The position numbers and the translations under genes were made by a program. Of a stretch of 64,000 bases of DNA, positions 48,601 to 61,828 are shown in pieces. This DNA is from Vigna angularis (Eukaryota; Streptophyta; Magnoliopsida; Fabales; Fabaceae), in NCBI RefSeq assembly GCF_016808095.1, contig NC_068979.1, positions 29,345,960-29,409,959 of the forward strand, given 5' to 3'. The notes beneath the pieces were generated by a model. The model was given only the letters and a program-made list of their open reading frames with translations, did no database searches and was not told the DNA's origin. Positions within the stretch are counted from its first letter, which is position 1. Every line of letters starts with the position of its first letter.

Positions 48601-49624
48601 CTTAAGATGCCTGGATCATCATCTACACAACAAGTAGGTTACAAAATTTCTGGATTAATGTTTTTCGTTAAACCTATAATTTATGCTTCACATGTTGATA
48701 ATTCTTAATTTTTGGTCCCCACACGTAAAGATTTGGTCCTTATAGGTGTAAAACTTAGGTGATTTGGTTCCTGTCACTGTTAATCCTCTTACGCATGCTT
48801 AATTTGATCCTTCTACCTCTACGTGTAGTACATTCTTAGTTCCGTTGTAAGGAACTCAAGTAGGAATGTGTTGCATGTAGTGAGATCAAATTAAAAATGT
48901 GTTGCACGTAGTGAGATGAAATTAAAAATGTCACACGAAGTGAGATCAAATTAAAAGTGCGTTGCACATATTGAGATCAAAGTAAAATTGTGTTGCGCTT
49001 GTAAAAGGACGAAGTGATAGATGTTAGAGCTAACAGTCAACATACTTCGGCAGAAACTGAATAGACAAGATCTGCAGGTATAAGAATTGATTTAAAAATA
49101 TTTTGTGTATGAGGACCAAATTGTGGACCTGCTACACGTATAGGAACTAAAATTTATATTTAACGTATATTATCAGTATCACATTTGGTCCCAACAAAAG
49201 GTTCATCTCTATATGGTCTTTTTGTTTTTGAAAATCTGTTAGGTGTAGTTGCTATCCTTCACCAAAGTAATCTCCTTTTGGTTTCGTGTCTGGAAATACG
49301 AATCAACTTCATCAAACATGAGACTAAAAGGAGATTATATCTTTAGGGGTTATTGATTAAAAGTAAACACTGTCCTGTTTGCATTGATTAAAAACACTAA
49401 AACCTAGTCTTGAAAACTAAAAGTTGTCTCAATGCTCAAACTAACAGCACTATTTTCAATTTCTGAAGGAGTGCACTTCTGGAGGAAGGAAGGGCAAGCA
49501 TTCAGTGATAAGAGATAGAACCATCATAGGTGGGAGTTCTGGGAGTGCTTCAAGCCGTTATTCTTCTTCTCAAGGACTTCAAGATAGCTCCAACAGTGTG
49601 GGTGACATTCCAAAGACTGATTGA
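45618..49624 (+). CDS. bHLH121: bHLH121/URI-type transcription factor
   Basis: bHLH121 (URI in Arabidopsis) works with subgroup IVc bHLH proteins to switch on iron-deficiency genes in the nucleus. Exons as read: 45618-45727, 45897-46027, 47949-48076, 48160-48633 and 49469-49624. They join in phase to 332 residues, close to the Arabidopsis protein. The basic-HLH domain begins at about residue 58 (KADREKLRRDRLNEHFQELG, then DPDRPKNDKATILTETVQML). A leucine-zipper-like coiled coil follows (LMQEKNELREEKTSLKSDI), then PWTAIDH, a Pro-rich region (PYSYPLPIPIPPAPISIHP), and the family's VATELELKMPGSSS and Ser-rich ends. The start is the first ATG in frame with the HLH; the N-terminal 36 residues are less certain. 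Intron 2 (1.9 kb) carries GGT-rich low-complexity sequence and intron 4 a MITE-like insertion. Confidence 0.9.
46370..46720. repeat. GGT/GTA-rich low-complexity stretch in bHLH121 intron 2
   Basis: Degenerate trinucleotide-like sequence (GGTGGTGGTGG, GTAGTGGTGG, GGTAATGG). Long open frames on both strands translate to His/Thr- or Val-rich low complexity and are not genes. Confidence 0.8.
48706..49154. mobile_element. MITE-like element in bHLH121 intron 4
   Basis: The ends are imperfect inverted repeats: AATTTTTGGTCCCCACACGT with ATTTGGTCCTTAT on the left, and AATTTTAGTTCCTATACGTG with AATTTGGTCCTCAT read inward from the right. The interior has about four units of 31 bp (TGTTGCACGTAGTGAGATCA) at 48866-49000. 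There is no coding capacity. Superfamily uncertain, perhaps Mutator-like. Confidence 0.6.
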
Positions 49625-49674
49625 TAACTCATTGTATATGGATTCTTGTACCATTTGATCTCACCATAAATGTC

Positions 49675-49710
<36 letters not shown>

Positions 49711-49728
49711 ATATGTATGTATGTATAT
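49675..49728. repeat. (TA)n/(TATG)n microsatellite
   Basis: TA repeats followed by GTAT/ATGT repeats, just after the bHLH121 stop codon. Confidence 0.93.
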
Positions 49729-51749
49729 TAGTTTTCAATTGATACCTGTTCCTTGGTCTGAGTTGAGTTTAATGTGGCAATAGATTCCATCATTTTCTAA
49801 AACAAAATGACCAATGGAACACTTATTAAGAGAAGGTCAAAGATGTAGTATAGATGTAAATTCGTTGGTTAACTACTACAGCATCATAACCCTTACACCT
49901 ATGTTACAAACTACTCACAATAACCCACCTTTGAGTAATTTGAGTGGTTGAGAACCTCTCATCACTGTGTAAATATAAATTCGCATTTTATACTATATAT
50001 TATCGGTATACTTAGTGAATTTAAGTACTTTAGGATCGCATTTGATTACACTTGTTATGATTCTGTTTGGTAAGGACAATATCTTCAAATTAGTTTCCAC
50101 TTAATAAACTCTATTATTTTCAACTAGAAGTCTAAGAAGACGAAATAAAACAATGAATTGATATAAATATTTTAATATAATATATAATTTACGTTAATTA
50201 ATAGAAATTATAAAATTTCTAATAAAAGTATTTGGAAATTTTTAAAACGTGAATGACTGTTTTAAATAATTTCATCCAAGCACATTATTAGTTTTTCAAA
50301 TAAAACTCTATCCCAACCATGCTCGAGATTGAAGATATTGTTATTAGAAGATTATTTAGTTCTCAATTTATCTTTACCGAAATTAATTTATTAATTACTC
50401 ATTATACCATAAAAAAGTTATTGCATATATTGTGGGATACTTTCTCCCAAAACCAATGTGATTACTTTTATCCTTTTGTAAGTCAACAGTCAGGTTCCAT
50501 TATTCATACTTATGCACCAAGGAGTCCTAGTTCATTTGTGGAGAAAAAGAAAAGTAAAACAGTTAAATCAAGAATCTGAAGTAGCTTTTTTAAGAAACTC
50601 AATTTTTCCTAAAGAATAATTGAAAAATCAAATAAAACAAAAACAAAAGTGTTGATTAAATTATGACGTAGTTATATAAACTTATTGTACATTTTTCCTT
50701 CATAAACATATGTCTTTGCACTATTTCAACCACAATTTTTTTTATTATAAGTCATAAAACTTTGTGGTCTCATACTTACTAATTTAGTTGTTGGGATAAA
50801 GAAATATTTAGTGTAATGTATCATTTTAAACGTTATAATTCGATTGAAATATGATCCATTTAGTTACTACCATGTAACAATTTATGTAATTTATAATATT
50901 TTTTTCTCTCACCATTATTTCAATAGGAATTGAACAATTGTAATTTGATCACTTAATTTGTCATAAAATAATTAAGGAAATATGCAATAATATGTAAGAA
51001 AAGAACTGAATTGCGTACTATTAAGAGGGAAGATGAGCTGGTGTTTAATGAACTTTTAATTTTAATAATATCACCATAGAAATTTTTTTCAATCACTTTA
51101 TTAAAGGAGTAGAGTACAATTGTAGGGTATAGGATATATTTCTTTTCAAGAAAATATTAAAACTTAAAAACAAAAGAAGGATAAACGCATAAATTTTTTT
51201 ATTTTGATTTGCTAATTCTCAAATTTACATCTAATCTCAATCACCACAATGTAAGTAAAATCCTTATCTTAAATTTTCACTTGACCTAAGTTGTATTAAA
51301 ATAATTTTTTATTTTCATTTTTGCGTGGATGTGGACTAAGTAAAACCAATACATGAGTATAATCTAATGTGAAATGTTGATTGATGTGTGAATGTAGTTC
51401 ATTATAAGGAGGAAATACTATATTGAGATGTTGTATGTTATGTATTGAACAGTGATTTTATGTATCTTGACTCTCATATAGAATATTTTATGTTAATAAA
51501 TGAATGTATGGTGTTTTATAAATAATTAATTTAGCTTTTCTTGTGTTTGTGTTGGTTTTAACTACAAGGATAATATGATACACTAGAGCATATAATGTTG
51601 CAAGTGAGTGTGCTAAGTAGATTTAAGAAAATGAGATAATTATGTATTAATTTTTATTGGGATTCCTATGTATGTATTTATAATTGTCTCCTTTTAAATT
51701 TTTTAATAATTTTATTTTGAATATTTTATTTAAAGGAGGACTATAATTT

Positions 51750-51753
<4 letters not shown>

Positions 51754-51799
<46 letters not shown>
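51754..51799. repeat. (TA)n microsatellite
   Basis: About 46 bp of uninterrupted TA repeats. Confidence 0.95.
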
Positions 51800-51805
<6 letters not shown>

Positions 51806-53971
51806 TTGTGTTTTTCTTATAAATAATGTAATATTACTAAGGTGGGGTTGTTACAAGTTGGCATTCTCTATTCGATTTGGTTTAATTCGTTGATCACCTT
51901 CTCATTGAAGAGGGAAAAAAAACAAACAAACTTACAAGTTGGAGAGATTTGGATAATGAAGGAACCATAAGTTAGAAATGAAAGGATAAGTAATAATCAT
52001 TTTCTATTAATAACGAAAGTTAAATAATAAAGTAGTTAGAAAAAGTTAAACATATTCTAAACATTTAATTAAACAATTTTTTTTAATAAAAATTCAATTA
52101 AAAATCTTTAAATTTTTTAGTTAGAGGATAAATTGATTCGCCCTTGGTCCCTACTTGTGAATAAATGAAACGAGGATCCATTATAAAAAAAAGCGGAACA
52201 AAAAGTCAAAAATTAAAAAGAAAATAAAAACATAAGAAATATGAAAAGCGAAAAATATTTTATGCATTAAATTTTTCACACAATGGGGGAAAAAATTATA
52301 CGAACAGTTATATCTAATCAATCATGTTGAATAATAATAAATTATATCATAAATATTAATAAATATATATTATTATATTAAATACGTAATTTGTTATGCT
52401 TTAATTTAATGTATTCCTTTTTAACATAATTGATTGTATAACAATATTGATGTTTCTGTTATTATAATACATTTAATAATCACCATAAAAATATTACAAT
52501 AACAAATAAGATAAATAAGTTAATTTAAATTTGGTAACCTTGTGAAATAAAGTATTATCTTACAATAAATTATTTTGATTTTGATTTTAAATTTATTTCA
52601 ACTTTAATTTTTGTAAGTTATTTACGCATCAAATTAATTTTTAAAAAACTTATGAATACGAAACATTAAGTAATTATTGATTATTTTATAAATTATATGT
52701 ATTTAAATATATCTACTGACACAAAAAGTTAAGAACTGCTTGCGGGAGAAGGAATCGTGCTTGATTGGTCAAAGAAAAAAATAAACAAAAAAGTGTACGG
52801 ATTTCGTACTCTCAATGTGTGATTTAATGAGAAAATTTATTGATATAAAATTTATGTAAGTTTCTGCAGTCATTCTACTCTTCGTCGTCGCGAGAGTGTT
52901 CGTAACAGTGCTTGTGTTGTTGGCTTAACATTGATATATTTTTTCACTGAGTTTGTCTCCGATTGCTGAATATTGGGTCAGTTTCAGATTCTTCACTCTG
53001 TTTGCTCATTTTTCTTGTGGGGGTGTTCATGATCACTTCAACATTATGCATACTTTGTCTTTGATGATCATTTATCTTCTCATGGTTTCATGACTCAAGT
53101 CTAAGGATGTGCACTGCACACACAGAATGTCTCGATGTTTGTCAATGTGGAAGAATTTTTTGTTTTTCTTCAACAGGGTGTTGCATTTTTGCTGTTCTTT
53201 CTTTCTTTTTTGGTTTTTGAGACTTCTTCTGAGACATGATTATGGAGGTTCTGATGGTTTTCCAAGAGGTGGAGATGCTTTTTGTGAAACAACCTAATGG
53301 GTTTTATGCCTGGCCATTACTGTAATGGGTTTTTCTTTCTTTGTTAGTTAAGTAAGTACTGTGCTTTACCAAACTTCTTTTTATGCTTGAATCCGCACCA
53401 TGAATTACAACTAGGGCTCTGTTGCTGTTTATTCTGATAAATGAGGTAGCATAGTTTAGTAGATATGAGGATGAATATGGTTTTACGGTTCTGTCTATCC
53501 ACCATTGATTTAATTGCATGTATGTTGTTTCAATGTGAGTATGCTGGATTTCAATGTTAATCACTAGTTTGGAACTCTTCAATTTGTAGGCGCAAGAATA
53601 TTTGGATAATGATATGCAATAAAGAACTGAATGTGTGAAAACATGTTTTTCAACTAGACCTACACTGAACTTATGCTTGGTCATTCAGAGATACTTCTAT
53701 CATAAGCAAGTCATTAAGTTGTTGCAGATGCAGAGGTCATAAATTTTAAAAATTGTGTGGATATGTGCTTTGATTAGATATATAACGTCATGTATATGTG
53801 CTTGAATAACATGCATAGACTTTGGCTGCTTTGTTCATCAGAAATATGTGAATCTCCTTGTTGTTAATATAAATATACATCTTTTAATTACTCGGTGTGA
53901 CATTGGTGTTTCATATTCTAAGTTTTCTCTTGTTCTTCTGTCCAGGTAAGGCAAAAGAGTTTGCATTTAGG

Positions 53972-56900
53972 ATGGGTAAAACAATTGAGTTGTATGGATT
54001 TCCTAATTATGTGAAAACGGCTGATGTGAAGATATTTGTGGAGAATTATACTGGTAAAGGAAGTATCGCAGTTATGAAGCTAAGACATGGCAAAGGTCGG
54101 GCTCGAAGAGCATTCGCTATTATTCAATTCATCACAGAAGACTCTGCTACACATATGGTATCGATGGCCCTTTCAAGAGGATTGCGGTATGGAACCGCTT
54201 ATTTAAAAGCTCGGGAAATGGAGAGTGATATTGATCGAAAACTAAGAATGGATTTGCCTGGTTTGGAAGGTGTGAAACTGTATTTTGGCTGCCAGATATC
54301 GAAAGGAGGATTTTCTGTTTTGGAGACAATTCCGGATTCCAGTTTAAATTTTGGGAGTGGAAAGAGAAAGGTGGAGCTGAATTTTTTGTATAACCTCGTG
54401 CAATACAAACTTGAGCTTTCATACGAGAACATTTGGAAGGTTGAGCTGCTTCGACCACGGAATAAAACTGCACGTTATCTCCTTGTTCAGGTAATCAAAT
54501 TTGTTGTTTTCATAGCTTAAGACAAATTTGGTTTCTTAATAAACTTAATGATGGATGTGTTAAAAATAAGGCTACTGTGTATTGGAGTAAAATCATGACA
54601 GATACATTGATTAGGTTTGAATCGAGGATCTGCAATTGGAGTTTGATGTTATTAACTTGTCAGTCTTGCTTGCTAAAGTGTAACACCCTAATATTTTTCG
54701 TTTTCTTAAGTTTAATAACCCTATTCAAATAATTATTTTTTAAAATAAAAATTTTCATCACTTTATTAAAATTCAAAATTTAAAATAAAATCATGTCTTA
54801 CATCTCCAAACCTTATAAGATTAACAAAAATTGTAAAATAAATGTGAAACAAAACTCTAAGACTCTCAATACTACAAATTCTACCCCAAACTCTCATTCT
54901 TTTTATTGTACATCACCACTTAAACTATCCTTAACTTTCGTGTAAAGAACACAACCATCGCAGAAAAAAAAAATGCAAACACATATAAAACAGAAAGGCA
55001 AGCTAAGCAAAAACTTCATTTTTTAAAATAACTCAAAAAGTGTTTAAATTTTGGACGTATAAATATATAAGTTTTCCAACAAATCCTTTCCTTCATTAAA
55101 TGAAAATATATCGAGGTTTATCAAGTAGACTCCCAGAATAGGATCAGACAAACATAAAAATCCTATCTTTCTTTACCAGAGTTTTCCTCATATTACTTTC
55201 ACACATCTATTTCTAACTAAGAAAATGAAACTTGCTCCAAACTCATTAGTCTTTAACAAAACCCAAAAATTTAGATGTTGAAAACAAAAACCAATAAAAC
55301 AAGTAAATAAACCTAATATTTCACACAAAATTCACTCTTTCTTGTAGTCTCCTCGACTAGTGAAACAACTCAGACTCATACACAGCCCTACAGCCTCTCC
55401 GACAAGTGGAACAAGTCATACTCACACACAGAATCATACAGTCTCCTTTATTGATAGAACAAACTTAACCTTAAACAAGACTAATGAAACAAATTAAACT
55501 CACAGAATCCTACAACCTCTTTTACTAGTGAAACAAACTCATGCATTCACAAAAGATAAAAAGATATGCATGTTTTCACAAAAACTCGTCTTTTAATCCC
55601 ATGCACCCAAGCACTCATGCGGTTGATAAAAGTATCCGAACTTTTCTTTCCCGTTCACACTTGAAAAACATTATATTTCTTAGTTTCAAACCCACCAACT
55701 GAAAACCCCACACCCAAATCAGTAAATAAATTCTTAAAATCTCAACATGATTCACATAAAACTCGTTTTAAACATCAAAAGTTAATAACCTTAACACTAT
55801 TAAACCAAAACCTCATTAACTCCCCTCAGAAAAACGTTTTGATAGAAAACACATCCCACAACCTTAACATGAATTCACCGATCAAAACCCAATTTTCGTT
55901 TTGTAATCATGTTTTACCATTATATAAACAAAATTCGAACACCAATCAACACAAAACAAAACCCATGATAGCTTCCCTTCATCCTATTCATTGAGTTCCT
56001 TTGTCCTTTAATCTCGCAGCCTCGGAAATTCATGAAAAAGAAAACCGATATACATATCTACCCCAAAAATTTGTGAGCCAAATTCAACTTATACACTGTT
56101 TTTAGTTTTTTTAAAAAAACCCCTCGAGCCCAGCAAAAAGAATGGCCCGCCTAGCGGAAAAAGAATGGTGGTTGCTTTCATTGAGAATTGAACTCGAGAC
56201 CTCCCACTTACTATACAGACACTCTAACCAACTGACTTACAACTCCTCACTTTACTTATAATTTTCTAGGTCAGCACAATTAAAAAATCCCTTGCATGCC
56301 AAAGCATCATGGTGAATCAAAACTCATTTACCAAAAAACAAGAAACAAAACAACAGAGCACAAAACATGTGAAATGAGGAAGACGTGTAGTTATTTATCG
56401 TATAAGATTTTATTTAAAGCCAACTACTTCATCTCTCATTATGAATTCTTTTCAAATTCTTAGGTTCTCTTTGTATTATCCTATTATTCTTGTGATTGAC
56501 AAAAGCTGAATCTTATTTATTTTGCTTCAATTGTTAGTTACTTGGTGCTCCCCGGATATTTGAGTGCGACGTGCATACATCGGCAGATGTATCTGACAGT
56601 GTATTTGATAAATCTTCGTACAACTACAAAAAATATATCCTTGATGAGGAATGGACCAGAACAATAGATTTCACTAAGGATAGTTGTATTGGGCAGTCCT
56701 CCGCCATATGTCTGGAGTTTCCTAGTGGCCAGAATTTACCAAATTTCAAGGATATCTTTGCTTATTATGAGCAAAGTGAACGGCAATACACATTACATCC
56801 AGGGGTTCCCTTTTCTCAAAATTGGGGTCTTGTCCCCATTGTTGCTCCCCAAGGTGTTGAAATACCATTTGACATCTTGTTTAAAGTCAATTCATTGGTT

Positions 56901-59900
56901 CAGCATGTATGTCTAGCGGGACGTGCACTTAATGATGACTTCTATCACTGGGTTGATCCGCGCACAATGCCGCTTGATTTTATTAAAAATGCTTTAGAAA
57001 AGATGTACTACTCTAAGGAATTCTGTTATGATCCCACAAAGTGGTTTACTGATCAGTACAAAAGGTACCTTAAATCAAATTCAAAGAATTGTCCTCGGTG
57101 GCCTGCAATGTCTTTGGATAAAGGGTTGGTATATGTTCGCAGGGTTCAGATCACACCTTGCAAAGTTTACTTTTGTGGTCCAGAGGTTAATGTCTCAAAT
57201 CGTGTTCTCCGTCACTTCCATGAACATTTGGACAACTTTATACGTGTTTCATTTGTCGATGAGGAGTTGGATAAACTGTTTTCAACTGAATTATCATCCC
57301 GTGCACAGAACAAGAAAACTGACTTGTACACGAGAATTCTTGACATCCTTAAAAATGGCATTGTTATTGGCGATAAGAAGTTTGAATTTCTAGCATTCTC
57401 ATCAAGTCAGTTGCGGGAAAATTCTCTCTGGATGTTTGCTCCTACAGGAAAGTACACTGCCGCATCCATAAGGAGTTGGATGGGAAATTTTAGCAAGATT
57501 AGGAATGTTGCAAAGTATGCTGCTAGGCTGGGACAATCTTTTGGTTCATCTACTGAAACTCTAAGCGTCCCTAGGAATGAAATTGAAATTATTCCGGATG
57601 TGAGCAGGACTTCTGATGGAAATGAATATGTCTTTTCTGATGGTATTGGGAAAATATCTCTTAAATTTGCCAGGAGCGTGGCTAGAAAATGCGGCTATCA
57701 TGGCACTCCATCTGCCTTTCAGATTCGTTACGGAGGTTACAAAGGAGTTGTAGCTGTTGATCCCACATCACGTTTTAAGTTATCACTGAGGAATAGCATG
57801 CGGAAGTATGATTCAGATAACACGAAGTTAGATGTTTTGGGTCGTAGTAAGTTTCAGCCGTGTTATCTGAATCGGCAGTTGATTACTCTCTTATCCACTC
57901 TTGGCATCAATGATGGTGTTTTTGAGAAAAAACAAAGAGAAGCTATGTATCAACTAGACACTATACTAAAAGATTCATTGAAGGCACAGGAAGTTCTGGA
58001 CTTAATGCCTGCTGGGGAGATTACCAATGTTCTGAAGAAGCTCCTCATCTGTGGCTACAAACCTAGTGAGGAACCATTCCTTTCAATGATGCTGCAAATA
58101 TTTAGGGCATCAAAACTGTCAGATTTGCGACTCAAATCCAAGATCTTTATTCCGAAGGGAAGAGCAATGATGGGATGTCTAGATGAAACTAGTACCCTGG
58201 AATATGGTCAAGTATTTGTGCAGATTTCCAACAATGGGCTGCGGGATCGATCTGATGATTCTTTACCCTATAATTTGCCAAAAAAATACCCTATTACAGG
58301 TAAGGTGGTAGTAACTAAAAACCCTTGCTTGCACCCTGGTGATGTGCGTGTTTTAGAAGCTGTGGATGTGCCAGATTTGCACCACATGGTGGACTGTGTT
58401 GTTTTCCCTCAAAAAGGACCAAGGTAATATGAATATTTCTATTTCTGAGTGTTCCACACTATTTTATGGAATGATGTAATTTAAAGATCGTATAGTGTTA
58501 GTAGGATATTGAATGTATAACTACAAGCTGTTAGAAGGTGTTAAAAGATTCTAGAGATCTCCATGTAAAATATTATATTAAGGTTAGATTTCTATAAAGA
58601 CCGATGTGCTATTTCAAGTTAATCAATTGAATACGAATATTCTTTCTTTCAAATTAATCCTTTCAAGTGTGTGCAATTTACATAAATGAAAGTGGTGGAT
58701 AATGTTTCCTTAGCTGCAATTTACATTGCTTTTATATCTTTATGGGTGTTAACTATTGCTTGTGATATTTGGTAAACTGGGATTGGATCTTGGAATTTAC
58801 TGGATTTAAAGAGACCTAGAGAATGAGTAAAAATAAAAGATGACCCCTTTTGCATTAAAACTTTCCTCTAACTATCGATTAACATTTATCTCTCAAATGC
58901 TACAATGTGTATAGAAAATGCTCTCGATGACCTTTCAATATATATTCATCTGATAAACTCTAGAAAAAGGTTAGCAGCCATCAGTGTGCTCAGTGGATAC
59001 ATAACTCTACTGCGAATACACATGAACAACTTTTCAAGAGAACAACTTTTTAACAGAGGCTAGGAGTAACAAATATTTAATTTTACATTAAATGGTTGGG
59101 GTTTCTCAGCACGGTTTCTAGAAGGTCCATTTATACTACTAGCTACACATATTGAAAGTCATTTTATATAAATATATATTTATGCTGTTTGCTCTTCCAT
59201 TGCATTATTTTATTCTATTTTTCGTGGTAAGTGTCAATTTTTTTAATGCAGCATTGCTATACTACACTAGATGTGATCCTGTTTATACTGCTAGGCAGTT
59301 GCGGTTTACTTGTTGCCTGACATAATCTTGTAGTCTTTTCAGTTTTGCTCTGTTTCTGTTTGCTATGTTACTTGAGAAACTATCAGTATGAAATCATAAG
59401 TCCATGCACAACTTTTCTAAATAGAAATCCGAAAAATGTTTCTATCCATTCATGTATGTTATGACTTCTGCAATGGGAATTATGACTTGTTTTGAGAGTC
59501 ATCCTCAGCTTCAAATGTCTAGATGGTACGCATGTACCTAATGCTTATTTCAAGATTTTTTTTGTCTATCTCTTTGTGCAGATTTCTTCTGTAAATTGAA
59601 ATGCTGATATTTTGGTTAGTTAAATGCTTTATAATTTCCTTTGAACTGTCTATTTATACCACTCTAGTAACTAATATTCATTATCAGACCTCATCCAAAC
59701 GAGTGTTCGGGAAGTGATCTGGATGGAGATATCTACTTTGTTTGTTGGGACCCTGAATTGATTCCTTTCCGCCAAACCGAACCAATGGATTATACTCCTT
59801 TCTCAACTGTAGAACTGGATCATGATGTGACAATTGCGGTATCATTCTCAAAGCTTGTGACATCCATAGACAATTTTTGTATTTATTCTTTGCATTTGTT

Positions 59901-60781
59901 TTTGGTATTATAACTGTTTACCGTTATAAATGATCTTTGTAGTTGTTTTTGCATTGTCAAAGTTCGTGACTGCTTTCTTTGGGCAGGAGGTTGAGGAGTA
60001 TTTTACCAATTACATGGTCAATGACAGTCTGGGAATAATTGCCAATGCACACACTGTCTTTGCTGACAGACAACCAGAAAAAGCCATGTCTGCAGAATGT
60101 CTTAAGCTTGCAAAGCTGTTTTCAACAGCAGTCGACTTTCCAAAAACTGGTGTTCCTGCTGTTATTCCTCGTGCACTGTATGTCAAAGAATATCCGGACT
60201 TCATGGAGAAGTCTAACAGAGAAACCTATATATCACCTAATATAATAGGAAAGCTCTATAGGGAAGTTATGGAAACAATTTCATCAAGTGATGGTGGCTA
60301 TGTTTCATCCTTCACCCAAGAGGTCGCGAGAAGGTCTTACGACTTTAACATGGAAGTTGATGGCTTTATGGATTATGTTGATGATGCTTTCTATTACAAA
60401 ACCAATTATGACTACAAGTTGGGAAATCTGATGGATTACTATGGCATCAAAACTGAAGCTGAAATCCTCAGCGGTAATATCATTAAACTGTCAAAATCCT
60501 TCAACAAAAGGAGGGATGCAGAAGCAGTAAATCAAGCTATGACGTCCCTAAGGAAAGACGCCCGGTCCTGGTTCAATGAGGGCAGAAATGGTGTGGATTC
60601 TAGAAATGGTGATGATAAATATGCAAAAGCTTCTGCTTGGTACCATGTTACTTACCATCCAAGCTATTGGGGTCGCTACAACCAAGGGATGGGTAGGGAT
60701 CATTATCTAAGTTTCCCATGGTGTGTTTTCCCTCAGCTTCTCCAAATCAAGAAAAAGGTTTCCAATAGAAGGTACTCTTAG
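53972..60781 (+). CDS. RDR1: RNA-dependent RNA polymerase 1 (RDR1), right copy
   Basis: Same role as the left copy: making double-stranded RNA for siRNA amplification. Exons as read: 53972-54490, 56538-58423, 59688-59838 and 59987-60781, joining in phase to 1116 residues, the usual RDR1 length. An RRM-like N-terminus (MGKTIELYGFPNYVKT, to about residue 95) is followed by the polymerase core: [45 protein letters not shown] and the catalytic DLDGD (about 812-816). The C-terminus is the ordinary FPWCVFPQLLQIKKK with a short basic tail and no hydrophobic anchor. The frame is intact. Intron boundaries match the left copy, with a third exon of 151 bp in both. The first intron is 2 kb and holds repeat sequence. 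The ATG lies 27 bases after an acceptor (TGTCCAG, ending at 53945), so a leader exon lies upstream, probably near 52.87-53.0 kb. Confidence 0.94.
54679..56350. repeat. Repeat-rich insertion in intron 1 of the right RDR1
   Basis: The intron is 2.05 kb, against 0.65 kb in the left copy. The extra sequence begins near TGTAACACCCTAATATTTTT, a common plant LTR start. It contains about four degenerate 70-bp units with CTAGTGAAACAA and ACAGCCTC motifs (55340-55560) and a tRNA-like segment. I could not find a matching CA end or a target duplication, so the element type is open. Confidence 0.45.
56165..56265 (-). repeat. tRNA-like / SINE-like segment in RDR1 intron
   Basis: On the minus strand, TAAGTCAGTTGGTTAGAG is an A-box-like D-arm and GGTCTCGAGTTCAATTCTC is a B-box with a near-complete T-stem. 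The acceptor ends do not pair and there is no proper anticodon arm, so this is a tRNA-derived repeat rather than a working tRNA gene. Confidence 0.5.
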
Positions 60782-60994
60782 GCATATAGATTGAGTGGGT
60801 TGCATTTGAATTGATAACTCTGGATTTCTGAGGTACCGATTACAGAATACAACTGTATTTCATGCTCATGTTTACGTAACATTGAGTGGATAATATGTCT
60901 ATAACATTAAGTGGATGTAGATATTGCAAATGCGGCTTTTAATGATCTCGTTGCAGCATCTAAATGTTACGTAATATAACCTGTGGTACTGTTT

Positions 60995-60997
<3 letters not shown>

Positions 60998-61039
<42 letters not shown>
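60998..61039. repeat. (TA)n microsatellite
   Basis: About 42 bp of TA repeats downstream of the right RDR1. Confidence 0.95.
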
Positions 61040-61046
<7 letters not shown>

Positions 61047-61828
61047 TATTTATTTATTGCTGCTGTGGATAGATAATAATATGAAAATACGTTTTCTTTC
61101 TTTTTCTTGTCTCTGTTTTGTTTCATTGCCTCTCTTACATGGTATGAAGAGCAATTTTTTTTATCCATGGTTTCTCCATCATCATCAATTGCTCTCACCA
61201 CTGATTTTGTCAGAAAATGAGACTTTTCTATATATTTCAAGACCAAGAACTTACTGAACTAAGCTAATATGACCAATTGCTAATCACGAACATAGTTTAT
61301 AAGCTCAAAGGAAATTAACCACATGCATTCTCAGTTGGACCAAAAAAATAATTGACGAAAAAGGGAAATAAGTCATGAATTATGCAGAGTTAAAATTGAT
61401 CGTTGCAAATTTAACATGGAAGATGAATGACCTAATTAGTGCTCAAAACTCAGAAGAAGTGTGATCAAAAGCCAAATGGGAAAAGCAAAGAACACTTATA
61501 AACAACAGTAGCTAGAACCTTGTAACTTAAACTTGAGATTAACACACCAAAAATCAGAATGGGGTTTGAAGGAGTTAAACCCAACATTCTACCAAGCTGA
61601 AAGGTGCAAAAACTGAAGCTACGAAACAAGAGAAAGTGAAAACAATTGAATACAAATAAGTTGGAAGCAATAAAACAATGATCTACAGCAAAAAAAAAAT
61701 TAAAAATAAAATGAGTAAACATGTTTAGAAGAGGTAATATCAAACTTATGCATATAGATTTTATAGCAAGCCGAAATGAAAACTCATGTTGAACACTAGA
61801 AGCATAAATAATTATGTATGAGTGATGA

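Larger units (their letters stand above)
49625..52860. other. AT-rich intergenic spacer
   Basis: bHLH121 3' flank and long AT-rich sequence. TA-rich microsatellites lie at 49675-49728 and 51754-51799. No gene or element end is recognised. A TTGACC (W-box type) motif on the minus strand lies near 52764, close to the likely start of the right RDR1 transcript. Confidence 0.55.

Noticed and set aside
56165..56265. A functional tRNA gene
   Set aside because: A- and B-box-like motifs exist, but the acceptor stem does not pair and no anticodon stem can be drawn.
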